In this document: positions 7,814 through 15,955 of the stretch, piece by piece | How the letters are laid out: the number at the start of each line of letters is the position of its first letter | Numbering within the stretch: the first letter of the stretch is position 1 | Assembly: GCA_043753895.1 (NCBI GenBank) | Contig: JAYUWK010000128.1 | Span: 1-64,000 of the forward strand | DNA: 64,000 bases | Direction of reading: 5' to 3' | DNA from: WLMZ01 sp043753895 | GTDB taxonomy: Bacteria; Actinomycetota; Acidimicrobiia; Acidimicrobiales; Ilumatobacteraceae | Made by a program: the position numbers and the translations under genes | The notes under the pieces: generated by a model | Seen by the model: only the letters and a program-made list of their open reading frames with translations | What the model was told of the DNA's origin: nothing | The model's database searches: none

Positions 7814-9268
7814 GTGACTCGACGCAGCAAGAACTCAGTTTCGGCCGAGGGACGCGACGGCGGCTCGGCGCTTGTCATCTCATTGGTGATGGTGCTCGTC
7901 TGCTCGCTGATTGTGTTGCCCGTGCTCACCTACGCAATCGCCGTCACGCGCTCAACGCGGGTGTTGCAAGCAAAGTCAGTATCGATCGAGGCGGCAAAAG
8001 GCGGACTTCGTACTGCCCTGGCGGACCCGATCGCGCTCTACAAGGCGTGCGACCTCGCGGGGCTCACGGTCTCGGTGAATCTCGCTTCACCGGGGCTCAC
8101 CACACCCGTGTCCAACAAGTGCTTCAAGATGAGTGACGTGCCGGCGCAGGATCCCACCAGCTTGCGTTACGCCATCGCAGCCACCCAGGTGGGCGCAACA
8201 CTGCCCACGGGCTACAGCGGTCAGGCCTATCCCGGCTCGGGAGCCGCGCCCGAGAATGCCTGGCAAGTGGCCGCTTCGCTGACGTCGGCTTTCAATACGA
8301 TTTGGGCACCGTATCTTCCGGCCCACGGCCTGAACCAGCGTTCGGCCACCCCGTACTCGATGCCGAGCGGCTTCCCGACGTGCTCGGTGTACTTTCCCGG
8401 GACCTACAAGGATCCTGTGACGATCTCGGGATCAACGCCGGTGTTCTTCACCTCGGGCATCTACTACTTCGAGTCGACAGTTCGCGTGAGCGAAAATGCC
8501 AACATCGTGGTGGGCGACGGCGCAACACAGGGGTGCACGTCAGATCAGGAGGCTGCGTTCTATGCAACCAACGCGCCAGACACCCACAATGTCACCGGAC
8601 TCGGTGCGACCTTTGTCCTCGGCGCCGCCGGGCGACTGGTGGTTGACAACGTCACGAACGGCACTGCAATCAACCTGATCTTCAATCAGCGATATGTGGC
8701 CTCCACCGACCTGAGTTCGCTGCCTTCCGTCGGGGTTTCGATCGAATCGGTCAATGGCGTGACCTCGGGTGCTGCGACAATCGATCTGAGCCTGCCCGGC
8801 TACCTCTCGGTGCCGCAGTCGAGTGTGGGTGGTGCAACGATCACGCTGGCGACTGCGCAGCAATACCTGCCTTCTATTTTGGTGCCGGTTGCACCGGTGG
8901 CGCTAGCTGTGGTTCCGACCGACCCGTTGCCCATCGTCGATATCAACCTCAGCAACACCGCGACGGTGAAGGTCAGCATTCCCGGGTACGTGTATGTGCC
9001 CCACGGTCTGGTGAATGTCAACGTCTCGACGGTGGCGGCCGGAGCGTTCAAGAACATCCAACTTTCCGGCGGCGTGTTGGCGTCGTCGTACACGGTGTCG
9101 GCGATACAACCCTCAACGTTCGTGGTCGGCTTGTTGAACCCTGTGATTCAGAAGCTCTTCAAGATCGTGAGCACGACCACCGGAGCGCCCCCGAACATCG
9201 TCTCCACGGCCATTGTTCAGGTGAACCAGAACGGTGCCTACGCAGTCAACTCGTGGGGCGTGCAGTAG
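7814..9268 (+). CDS. PilX-like minor pilin with large C-terminal domain, copy 2
   Basis: A 484-residue protein; GTG 7814 overlaps the previous stop (GTGA). The first codons share the 12 nt GACTCGACGCAG with the start of the copy-1 PilX-like gene (3441-3452). A short basic leader is followed by DGG|SALVISLVMVLVCSLIVLPVL, a PilX/GspK-type transmembrane helix without Glu+5. Downstream are counterparts of copy 1: PGTYKDPVTISG with FFTSGIYYFES, FVLGAAGRLVVD, and the C-terminal VNSWGVQ. The rest is Ser/Thr/Val-rich and predicted all-beta. The gene is uninterrupted although the two upstream members of its cassette are broken. Role inferred: membrane-anchored cap of a pilus tip complex. The C-terminal fold is not identified. 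Confidence 0.72.
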   Translation: MTRRSKNSVSAEGRDGGSALVISLVMVLVCSLIVLPVLTYAIAVTRSTRVLQAKSVSIEAAKGGLRTALADPIALYKACDLAGLTVSVNLASPGLTTPVSNKCFKMSDVPAQDPTSLRYAIAATQVGATLPTGYSGQAYPGSGAAPENAWQVAASLTSAFNTIWAPYLPAHGLNQRSATPYSMPSGFPTCSVYFPGTYKDPVTISGSTPVFFTSGIYYFESTVRVSENANIVVGDGATQGCTSDQEAAFYATNAPDTHNVTGLGATFVLGAAGRLVVDNVTNGTAINLIFNQRYVASTDLSSLPSVGVSIESVNGVTSGAATIDLSLPGYLSVPQSSVGGATITLATAQQYLPSILVPVAPVALAVVPTDPLPIVDINLSNTATVKVSIPGYVYVPHGLVNVNVSTVAAGAFKNIQLSGGVLASSYTVSAIQPSTFVVGLLNPVIQKLFKIVSTTTGAPPNIVSTAIVQVNQNGAYAVNSWGVQ

Positions 9269-9299
9269 CGAGTGTGCGGTATCGATGAAACGCCGATGT

Positions 9300-10178
9300 T
9301 CAACTGAGGCCAAGCACCCGTAGCGCATTCTCACGGAGGAATTTCGGCCACACGTGATCCTTGAACGGCACGCTCGGCATATCGCCCATGATGCGCTCGT
9401 AGGTGAGTCCCATCGGCCAGTATCCGGCGTAGATGATCTTGTCGCTGCCGCGCGTATTCGCGTAATCGATGATGCGCTGGTTGTAGTGCTGCGGGGCGAA
9501 CGCGCTGGTGCTGTAGTGCAGGTTCGGCCACTTGAGCATCAGCTTCACGGCGAGCTCGGTCCATGGCTCGCAGCCGTGGCGGGTGACGATGGTGAGCTCG
9601 GGGAAGTCGTAACACACGATGTCGAGCAGTTCGACGTGCTGACACATACTGGGTAGTCGCGGTCCGGGAATACCCGCGCAGATGAATACGGGTATGCCCA
9701 ACTCGGCGCACACGGAGTAGATGGGGTACCAACGGGCGTGGTCGATGGGGATCTGCGGATGGCAACCGGCGGGAAAGGTACCGACAGCGCGCAGACCGAA
9801 TTCGGTGTGCGCACGCCGAATCTTGCGAACCTCGTCGACGCCGTTGTTACCGTCGGCCGAGACCGAGGGGATGAAGCGATCGGGATGTCGCTGCATGGCG
9901 TCACGTCCCACATCGCCCTCGATTCCGATGAGTGACCGCTCGATACCGAAGTGATCCATCGTGTTGATCGCGACCTCGATGGGATCGAGCGTGTCGGGCA
10001 TTGCTCCGGGCACATTGCCCTTGAACAGGTACTCAACGGGAAACATCGTCTCTTTGCTCGCAACGTCTTTGATGTTCGGGCGGAAGAACTCGTAGAGCCG
10101 ACGCGGGTCGGCGTCGGGGAACCCCATCATTGTTTCGATGATGCCAAGGCCGCCTGGGCCAGTTGCCGGCATGACCAC
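9300..10178 (-). CDS. amidohydrolase family protein (PF04909-type)
   Basis: A 292-residue protein of the amidohydrolase_2/ACMSD-like TIM-barrel group. Seen: GIIETMMGFP near the N-terminus, HARWYPIYSVCAELGIPVFI, TRHGCEPWTELAVKLML (the usual conserved His region) and DKIIYAGYWPMGLTYER, where related enzymes have a metal-binding Asp. The common N-terminal HxH metal pair is absent, so catalytic type is uncertain. Start is GTG 10178 or ATG 10172; the gene begins 2-8 nt after the stop of a second PF04909-type gene, so both are one transcript. Substrates in this family range from aromatic carboxylates to lactones; nothing here fixes the substrate. Confidence 0.72.
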   Translation of the reverse strand: MVMPATGPGGLGIIETMMGFPDADPRRLYEFFRPNIKDVASKETMFPVEYLFKGNVPGAMPDTLDPIEVAINTMDHFGIERSLIGIEGDVGRDAMQRHPDRFIPSVSADGNNGVDEVRKIRRAHTEFGLRAVGTFPAGCHPQIPIDHARWYPIYSVCAELGIPVFICAGIPGPRLPSMCQHVELLDIVCYDFPELTIVTRHGCEPWTELAVKLMLKWPNLHYSTSAFAPQHYNQRIIDYANTRGSDKIIYAGYWPMGLTYERIMGDMPSVPFKDHVWPKFLRENALRVLGLS

Positions 10179-10180
10179 GA

Positions 10181-11353
10181 TCAGGCGCCAATCAGTTCGT
10201 AGGCGTTGTCGCGCATAATGACGCGCACCTCGGTATCGCTGAAGCCGTGCAGGTCGTTCACGAACGCCGTGGGCACGGCAAGTCCTTCGGCGTGGGGGTA
10301 GTCACTTCCGAACAGCACCCGATCAGGGCCAATCGCGTCGGCGAGGCCGCGGATGTCATCCTCGTAGAACGGAGCAACCCAGACGTGATCACGGAACTGC
10401 TTGATGGGATCAAATCCAAACGCGAATGGGTTCTGCGCGTACGCCTTCTTGAACTTCTTAAGGAGCGGCTGCACCCATTCGCTTCCGGACTCAATGCTCG
10501 CGCAGCGCAGTGCGGGGTGACGCGTGAACACGCCGTGACAGACGAGCGCGGCGAACATGTCGAACGGCGCTCGGTCGCCCGTAATCGTGCGGAGCGCCGA
10601 AAACTTGAACGCCTCGAAATCGCCACCTGGCTCCCAGTCGTCGATGTACTTGCCGTATCCCGCATCACCAGAATGGAACGCGACGACCACACCGGCCTCG
10701 GCCGCACGCGCCCAGAACGGATCGAAGGCCGCATCGCCAGGCGAGCGCGTCTGACCGCCGGGAGCCAGCGCAGGGGCCGTGCGCATCACAATGACGCGCA
10801 CACCCCGACCGATGGCCCAGTCGAGTTCGTCGAGCGCCCATTGCGGATCAGCGAGGGTGATGTAGGGGGCGCCGAAGATCGCGTTCCTGTAGGCAAATCC
10901 CCAATCATCGTCGATCCAGCGGTTAAAGGCGCGAAACGCCGCAGTCAAGGCCGGGATGTCGTGTTTGAGTGATTCCTCCATACCCACGCCCAGCGTGGGG
11001 AAAAAGAATGCTGCGTCGAGGCCCTGCTGTTGCATGAGCGCGAGCCGGGCGTCGCGATCGCGGTACTCCGCAGGTATGGGATCGAGTTCGCCGAACATCG
11101 ACTTGAGGTCCGAGCCTGAAACCTTGCCGCGAAAGTAGAGGTCGAGCGCGCCCGGCTTCGAAACAGGATCGAACGTTGGGTTCGGGATGAAGCGGTTCAA
11201 CTTGCCGCCCACGAGCAAGCGCTGCCGGCCATCGAGCTCGACCCATTGCATGCATCGCTTGGCCATCGATGGCTCGATGTGGCGAGTGAAGGCATCCATG
11301 GATTCGTAGTAGTGGTTGTCAGCATCGAACGGCTTGAAACCCAGTTCGGTCAT
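10181..11353 (-). CDS. amidohydrolase/decarboxylase family protein (PF04909-type)
   Basis: A 390-residue protein; ATG 11353 is preceded by GAAGGGA at ribosome-binding distance, and extension upstream lacks family features. The N-terminus FDADNHYYE supplies the DxDxHxxE-like metal motif. VVAFHSGD and the C-terminal VLFGSDYPHAEG give further metal ligands typical of amidohydrolase_2 enzymes. Members of this subgroup are frequent in actinomycetes near aromatic or steroid catabolism and are probably hydrolases or decarboxylases acting in the cytoplasm. It is cotranscribed with the next amidohydrolase. No pathway partner is adjacent, so the substrate is unknown. Confidence 0.78.
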   Translation of the reverse strand: MTELGFKPFDADNHYYESMDAFTRHIEPSMAKRCMQWVELDGRQRLLVGGKLNRFIPNPTFDPVSKPGALDLYFRGKVSGSDLKSMFGELDPIPAEYRDRDARLALMQQQGLDAAFFFPTLGVGMEESLKHDIPALTAAFRAFNRWIDDDWGFAYRNAIFGAPYITLADPQWALDELDWAIGRGVRVIVMRTAPALAPGGQTRSPGDAAFDPFWARAAEAGVVVAFHSGDAGYGKYIDDWEPGGDFEAFKFSALRTITGDRAPFDMFAALVCHGVFTRHPALRCASIESGSEWVQPLLKKFKKAYAQNPFAFGFDPIKQFRDHVWVAPFYEDDIRGLADAIGPDRVLFGSDYPHAEGLAVPTAFVNDLHGFSDTEVRVIMRDNAYELIGA

Positions 11354-11430
11354 GACGCGTCCCTTCGTTGTGGTCTCTGCGCCCCAAATCTGACGCACCG
11401 TCAGAAACCTAGTCGACGGTCGTGGGCCGA

Positions 11431-11436
11431 TACTGT
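11431..11436 (+). promoter_or_regulatory. -10 hexamer TACTGT, 7 nt before SRAP start
   Basis: TANNNT hexamer placed so that transcription would begin at or near GTG 11444; no Shine-Dalgarno sequence is present, suggesting a leaderless mRNA. Confidence 0.5.
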
Positions 11437-11443
11437 ACGAAGC

Positions 11444-12214
11444 GTGTGCGGACGATTTGTTTCCACGAATACACCCGAGCAGATCGCGTCGTTTTTCGGC
11501 GCGTCGTTCGAGGGTGACCCACTGGCCCCGAGCTACAACGTTGCCCCGACCAACGACATTTACGCGATCGTTGCTGATGCGGCTGCCGGTACGGCGGCTG
11601 AAGCGGCTGCTGGTGCCCAGCATGCCACAGCGCTTCGCGCCTTCCATTGGGGTCTCGTTCCCGTCTGGGCCAAGGACATCAAGGTCGGTTCATCGATGAT
11701 CAACGCGCGTTCCGAGACGTTGTCGGAGAAAGCCACGTTCAAGGGCCTCTTACGCAAACGGCGTTGCATCATCCCGATGGACGGCTTTTACGAATGGCAG
11801 GCGGCGGGCGCGAGCGCTCCGCTCGGGCCGAAGGGCAAGCCGGTGAAACAGCCGATGTTCATCCATCGCGCCGACGGTGCGCCGCTCGCGATCGCCGGCC
11901 TGTGGACCACGTGGCGCGAAAAGACGGGACCGCCCGATGGTCCCTGGTTGCACAGTTGCACAATTATCACGACCGCCGCCAACGCGGCCATGGCGCCGGT
12001 GCACGACCGGATGCCGGTGATCTTGCCCGCTCAGGCATGGTCCGAATGGCTCGATCCAGCCGAAGAAGACATCGCGACGCTGAGCGCGTTGTTGGTGCCC
12101 GAAGCTGACGACATTCTCGTGATGCATCCGGTGTCGACACAGGTCAACAACGTGCGCAACAAAGGCGCCGAGCTGATCCTGCCCATCAGCGGACCCCGTG
12201 AGAATAACTCGTGA
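11444..12214 (+). CDS. yedK: SRAP domain DNA-protein crosslink factor (YedK/HMCES family)
   Basis: A 256-residue protein beginning with GTG then TGC, so that after Met removal Cys2 is N-terminal, as required for the thiazolidine crosslink to abasic sites in single-stranded DNA. Family motifs in order: MCGRF, PSYNVAPT, FHWGLVPVWAKD, INARSET, RCIIPMDGFYEW (active-site Glu) and HDRMPVIL (His). Length is normal. It protects abasic sites at replication forks and is often SOS-linked, though no SOS box was seen upstream. The start is fixed by Cys2 and by the TACTGT hexamer 7 nt upstream. Stand-alone gene, divergent from the amidohydrolases. Confidence 0.95.
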   Translation: MCGRFVSTNTPEQIASFFGASFEGDPLAPSYNVAPTNDIYAIVADAAAGTAAEAAAGAQHATALRAFHWGLVPVWAKDIKVGSSMINARSETLSEKATFKGLLRKRRCIIPMDGFYEWQAAGASAPLGPKGKPVKQPMFIHRADGAPLAIAGLWTTWREKTGPPDGPWLHSCTIITTAANAAMAPVHDRMPVILPAQAWSEWLDPAEEDIATLSALLVPEADDILVMHPVSTQVNNVRNKGAELILPISGPRENNS

Positions 12215-12229
12215 GACTGGCCCGTCCGG

Positions 12230-13129
12230 TCAGGCGTAGAGGTCGAAGAGTTCACGAATCGCCGTGGCCTGCCCGCCCGAAGTGCTGCTCATCACTGCGA
12301 TCGGCGTGACCCCCGTGGCGGACCACTCCGCAAGTCGATCACGTACGTGCGTCGGGTCACCGCTGATGGTGCAGTCGTCGATCCAGCGATTGCTCATCGC
12401 GGCCGATGCGCTATCCCGGTTTCCCGAGGCAAGGGCAGTCTCGATCGCGTTCATCTCGTCGTCGTAGCCTGCGACGCGCCAATAGTTGCGATAGTTCGGC
12501 AAGTTGATGTAGCCGCCAAGCGTACGTCGATGGATCGCGCGCGCTGCGTCGAGATCGGCGTCGATCACTGTCGGCACCATGTTGGCGAGAGCGAACGATG
12601 CTCTGCGTTCGGCGGGAATGCGCTCCACCTGCGCCGGCGTGTGGGAGAGCGATGCATTCGCCCATAGCGCGCCATCGCCGATCTCGATCGCAAGATCGAG
12701 CATGCGGTTGCGGAGTGCCGCGAGCAGGATCGGTGGGAGTGCCCCAGCGCCGCGTTCGGACTTGCGCAAAGCCGCAACGTACTCGCGCATGTCCGACAGT
12801 GGCCTGCCCGTGACGAGACCCATACGGTCGAGCATCGGGGTATGGCTCACACCGAGACCAAGGCTGAAACGTCCACCACTGACTTCGGCGATATGGGCTG
12901 CGTTCGCTGCGATCTCCATCGGGTGGGCCAGATAGATGGGCTGAATCGACGACCAGAACGAAATGCTGTTGGTGACGTGTGCCAGTGAGGCACACATCGC
13001 GAGATTGCCGCCCACGCCCGGACAGGCAAGCCCGGCAAAGCCGCGCGTTTCCGCTTCGGCAGCAAGTTCGAGGATCGTGAGGCGCTTGTTCGCCGAACCA
13101 ATCACGGACAGGGCGGGCATGTGTGTCAT
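12230..13129 (-). CDS. LLM-class (F420-type) oxidoreductase
   Basis: A 299-residue luciferase-like TIM-barrel oxidoreductase. Seen: LTILELAAEAETRGFAGLACP near the N-terminus, then the family's AHPMEIAANAAHIAEVSGGRFSLGLG core and a C-terminal GDPTHVRDRLAEWSATGVTPIAVM segment. Such proteins usually bind coenzyme F420 in actinomycetes, less often FMN, and oxidise or reduce small substrates or protein-bound lipids; cofactor and substrate cannot be read here. ATG 13129 is supported by TACCGT 7 nt upstream (minus strand). It converges with the SRAP gene. Confidence 0.85.
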   Translation of the reverse strand: MTHMPALSVIGSANKRLTILELAAEAETRGFAGLACPGVGGNLAMCASLAHVTNSISFWSSIQPIYLAHPMEIAANAAHIAEVSGGRFSLGLGVSHTPMLDRMGLVTGRPLSDMREYVAALRKSERGAGALPPILLAALRNRMLDLAIEIGDGALWANASLSHTPAQVERIPAERRASFALANMVPTVIDADLDAARAIHRRTLGGYINLPNYRNYWRVAGYDDEMNAIETALASGNRDSASAAMSNRWIDDCTISGDPTHVRDRLAEWSATGVTPIAVMSSTSGGQATAIRELFDLYA

Positions 13130-13136
13130 GTCCGAG

Positions 13137-13142
13137 ACGGTA
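13137..13142 (-). promoter_or_regulatory. -10 hexamer TACCGT for the LLM oxidoreductase
   Basis: Seven nt upstream of ATG 13129 on the minus strand; leaderless-type arrangement. Confidence 0.45.
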
Positions 13143-13196
13143 GCCGAGGGACCAGGCGGGGACCGTTTGGTGAAAGGGCTCGTGAGCGTGCTCAGG

Positions 13197-13202
13197 TAGG
13201 GT
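13197..13202 (+). promoter_or_regulatory. -10 hexamer TAGGGT for pimA
   Basis: Seven nt upstream of GTG 13210; leaderless-type arrangement that supports this start. Confidence 0.45.
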
Positions 13203-13209
13203 CTCGCGA

Positions 13210-14400
13210 GTGCAGCAGGACATCGATCGGCCACCAGCGCGCCGAGGGTCCGCGCTGCGCATCGGTATTGTCTGTCCGTACAGCTTGAGTATTCCCGGCG
13301 GTGTGCAGGCTCAGGTCATGGGGCTGGCACGTGCGTTGCGCACCATGGGTTACGAGACTCGCGTGCTCGGGCCCTGCGACGGGCCGCCTCCGGCGAGCTT
13401 CGTGAGCCCCCTCGGAAACAGCCTGCCCACAGCCTCGAATGGTTCGGTGGTGCCCATTGCTCCTGACCCGAGCGCGCAGTTCCGCATCATCCAGCTCCTC
13501 AATGACGAGCAGTTCGATGTGCTCCATGTGCACGAGCCCCTCGCACCCGGAGCATCCGAGACCACGCTATTCCTGCACCCGGCTCCCATTGTCGGCACGT
13601 TCCACGCGGCGGGTGAGTCGTCGTCCTATCGCTTGCTCACCACGCCGCTGAGCCGACTCGCTGACAACATCGCCCATCGTGTCGTGGTCTCGAAGGATGC
13701 CCTTGCGCTCATTCAGGGCTACATGGGCGGCGAGTACGAAATTCTCTTCAACGGAGTCGAGCTCGATCGTTTCCGCGACGCGACACCACACAAGCTCGAC
13801 GGTCAGACAATCTTCTTTTGCGGTCGGCACGAGGAACGCAAGGGTCTCGACGTTCTGCTCGCCGCATTCGCCGACATGCCCGAGACAGTGCGACTGCTCA
13901 TTGCGAGCAGTGGTCCCGACACCAAACGGTTACGACAGGAATATGCGGCTGACCAGCGCATCGAGTGGCTGGGTCGCATCAGCGACGAGGACAAGATGGC
14001 CTACCTCAAGGGTGCCTCGGTGTTCTGCGCACCGTCACTGCGTGGCGAGTCCTTCGGCGTGGTGCTCATCGAAGCGATGGCTGCCGGCACCGCAGTGGTG
14101 GCGAGCTCGCTCGATGGCTACCGCAATGTGGCTACTCACGAGGTCGATGCGCTGCTGTGCGAGCCGGGCGATGTCATCGCGCTGAGTGCATCGTTGCGGC
14201 GTGTGCTCGACGACGCCGAGCTCGCCGCGCGCATGCGCACAGCCGGTCGGCTTCGCGCAAACGATTTCAGTATGGCCAGACTCGCCGAGCTGTACGCCGC
14301 CATCTACGAGCGACTCGCTGCGGATCATGCAGCACTGGAGGTACCGGTAGTGAGCCGGGTGCCACGCCTGAGACGCACTGTGCAACGTATGCTGCAATGA
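13210..14400 (+). CDS. pimA: GT4 glycosyltransferase, PimA-like phosphatidylinositol mannosyltransferase
   Basis: A 396-residue GT-B fold glycosyltransferase. N-terminal domain: LRIGIVCPYSLSIPGGVQAQV, the GDP-sugar/lipid-facing glycine loop characteristic of PimA, then DVLHVHEPLAP and PIVGTFHAAGE. C-terminal domain: FFCGRHEERKGLDVLL and GESFGVVLIEAMAAGTAVVAS (the E-x7-E motif). Length and motif order fit PimA, which transfers mannose from GDP-mannose to phosphatidylinositol at the inner face of the membrane, first step of PIM/lipomannan synthesis. Other GT4 enzymes remain possible because the neighbouring pgsA and acyltransferase genes typical of mycobacteria are absent. Confidence 0.85.
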   Translation: MQQDIDRPPARRGSALRIGIVCPYSLSIPGGVQAQVMGLARALRTMGYETRVLGPCDGPPPASFVSPLGNSLPTASNGSVVPIAPDPSAQFRIIQLLNDEQFDVLHVHEPLAPGASETTLFLHPAPIVGTFHAAGESSSYRLLTTPLSRLADNIAHRVVVSKDALALIQGYMGGEYEILFNGVELDRFRDATPHKLDGQTIFFCGRHEERKGLDVLLAAFADMPETVRLLIASSGPDTKRLRQEYAADQRIEWLGRISDEDKMAYLKGASVFCAPSLRGESFGVVLIEAMAAGTAVVASSLDGYRNVATHEVDALLCEPGDVIALSASLRRVLDDAELAARMRTAGRLRANDFSMARLAELYAAIYERLAADHAALEVPVVSRVPRLRRTVQRMLQ

Positions 14401-14450
14401 GCACAAGCGGCGCCGTTTGCCGCCAATAAGCATCACTTCGAAGGAGAACC

Positions 14451-15005
14451 ATGGTTCCTCTACTGATCATTCTCGGCATCGTTGCCCTGATCGTCATCAT
14501 TGTCATCGTTTCCTACAACGGTTTGGTCCGGAGGCGTAATCAGGTCGACAACGCCTGGTCGCAGATCGACGTACAACTCAAGCGTCGAATCGATCTGATC
14601 CCCAACCTCATCGAGACCGTGAAGGGCTATGCGGCGCACGAAAAGACCACGCTCGATGCCGTCATCACGGCACGCAACGCGGCCATGACCGCTGCGCCGA
14701 ACCCGGGCGCGCAGGCCGCCGCCGACACCGCCCTCACTGGTGCGCTCCGTCAGGTGTTCGCGCTCAGCGAGGCCTACCCGGACCTGAAGGCCAACCAGAA
14801 CTTCTTGGCGCTGCAGGAAGAACTCACCGCTACCGAAGGCCGCGTCGCCTACGCACGGCAGTTCTACAACGACACCGTGCTCGGCTACAACAACAGGCTG
14901 CAGACCTTCCCCACCGTCGTGTTTGCCGGCATGTTCAAGTTCGAAAAGCGCGAGTTCTTCCAGGCCGACAGCGCTGCGCACGAGGTCCCCAAGGTGCAGT
15001 TCTGA
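14451..15005 (+). CDS. lemA: LemA family protein
   Basis: A 184-residue protein with an N-terminal membrane anchor (residues about 3-23, very Ile/Val rich) followed by the LemA helical domain: NQVDNAWSQIDVQLKRRIDLIPNLIETVKGY, FLALQEELTATEGRVAYAR and YNDTVLGYNNRLQTFP. Start ATG 14451 follows a strong AAGGAGAA site. LemA is a conserved membrane-associated protein of unclear role. It is often encoded beside HtpX-type proteases, as here, which suggests a joint role in membrane protein quality control. Confidence 0.93.
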   Translation: MVPLLIILGIVALIVIIVIVSYNGLVRRRNQVDNAWSQIDVQLKRRIDLIPNLIETVKGYAAHEKTTLDAVITARNAAMTAAPNPGAQAAADTALTGALRQVFALSEAYPDLKANQNFLALQEELTATEGRVAYARQFYNDTVLGYNNRLQTFPTVVFAGMFKFEKREFFQADSAAHEVPKVQF

Positions 15006-15034
15006 GCTGTCGACCAATCTGGGCGCTCGGCCTC

Positions 15035-15040
15035 TAGCCT
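15035..15040 (+). promoter_or_regulatory. -10 hexamer TAGCCT before htpX
   Basis: Nine nt upstream of ATG 15050 in the 44-bp gap after lemA; may give htpX its own start. Confidence 0.4.
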
Positions 15041-15049
15041 GCGATCACC

Positions 15050-15955
15050 ATGTTCGAATTGATTCGGTCTAACAAACGCAAGAGTGTCGCGATGATCGCG
15101 TGCTTCGTCCTGTTGCTCGTGGCCGTCGGTGCTGCAGTTGGTGTGCTCATTGGCTACGGCGTCCAGGGCACCATCGCTGCGCTGCTGTTCTCGGGCGCAA
15201 TGGCTGCCGTGTCGTACTGGAAGGCAGATGCGATTGCCTTGAGCATCAGCCGGGCGGTGCCTGCAGATCCCGACGAGTACCGTCGACTGCACAATCTGGT
15301 CGAAGGGCTGTGCATCGCGAGCGGTATTCCCAAACCGGCTGTATACATCGTCAACGATCCGGCTCCGAACGCATTTGCCACCGGGCGCAACCCCAAACAT
15401 GCTGCCATTGCCGTCACCACAGGCCTGCTCGAGAAGATGAACCGCGTCGAACTCGAGGGCGTGCTGGCGCATGAGTTGTCGCATGTACGCAACTACGACA
15501 TCTTGGTGTCCACGCTCGCCGTCACCCTGGTCGGGTCGATTGCGCTGTTGTCGGACATGACAATCCGGATGATGTGGTGGAACGGTGGGCGCGTGCGTCG
15601 CTCAGGCGATCAGAACGACACCGGCAATCCACTGGCGATCGTCGGCTTCGTGTTTCTTATCTTCTCGCCCCTGATTGCTCGGGCGATGCAGGCTGCAGTG
15701 AGTCGCAAGCGCGAGACATTGGCCGATGTCTCCGCATGCCAGATGACGCGCTACCCACCCGGACTCATCTCGGCGCTCGAGAAGCTGCGCGACGACTGCA
15801 CGGTCACGCATTCGGCTACGACCGCAACGGCGCACATGTGGATCGAGCAGCCCATGTCGGGCGTGGCCGACGAGGGCAAGATGAGCCGCCTGCACCGGAT
15901 GTTCGACACGCATCCTCCGCTCGAGGAGCGCATCGAGCTGCTGAGGGAACTGTGA
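15050..15955 (+). CDS. htpX: M48 zinc metalloprotease, HtpX-like
   Basis: A 301-residue membrane protease. Two N-terminal membrane segments (about residues 15-40 and 42-60) precede the catalytic domain with NAFATGRNPKHAAIAVTTGL, the zinc motif HELSH and a downstream Glu in the ETLADVSACQMT segment (third ligand region). Two further hydrophobic segments lie between. HtpX cleaves misfolded or damaged membrane proteins on the cytoplasmic side. It follows lemA and overlaps the next gene by 4 nt (GTGA), so it is probably cotranscribed with both. Confidence 0.93.
   Translation: MFELIRSNKRKSVAMIACFVLLLVAVGAAVGVLIGYGVQGTIAALLFSGAMAAVSYWKADAIALSISRAVPADPDEYRRLHNLVEGLCIASGIPKPAVYIVNDPAPNAFATGRNPKHAAIAVTTGLLEKMNRVELEGVLAHELSHVRNYDILVSTLAVTLVGSIALLSDMTIRMMWWNGGRVRRSGDQNDTGNPLAIVGFVFLIFSPLIARAMQAAVSRKRETLADVSACQMTRYPPGLISALEKLRDDCTVTHSATTATAHMWIEQPMSGVADEGKMSRLHRMFDTHPPLEERIELLREL

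Larger units (their letters stand above)
5375..7817 (+). pseudogene. PilW-like prepilin fused to von Willebrand A domain, copy 2 (two frameshifts)
   Basis: Three consecutive frames together encode one protein. Frame A (5375 to about 5600) has leader to G12 then ISLVEILVGVAIFGLLM, a prepilin with Glu+5. Frame B (about 5600-5965) continues with LMLTWTTQDAG and VSYRYLQVGTEYQL, matching the copy-1 PilW head. Frame C (about 5970-7817) opens with SKNAQRLVVTING and a Gly-rich linker, then a vWA domain. The MIDAS-like loop is IALIIEESGSIGS (Glu in place of the usual Asp), followed by SGSTNYEDAW and VVMFTDGIPN. After the vWA core come a hexapeptide tandem repeat (6762-6833), a 33-residue duplication (7044-7241) and a Cys-containing C-terminal domain. 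Both frame changes equal a 1-nt loss. The intact final 1.8 kb argues for recent damage or sequencing error. Proposed role: tip adhesin of a second pilus cassette. Confidence 0.7.

Noticed and set aside
15574..15951. Upstream extension of the DUF3048 lipoprotein reading frame
   Set aside because: It overlaps htpX in another frame; the signal peptide and lipobox place the start at GTG 15952.
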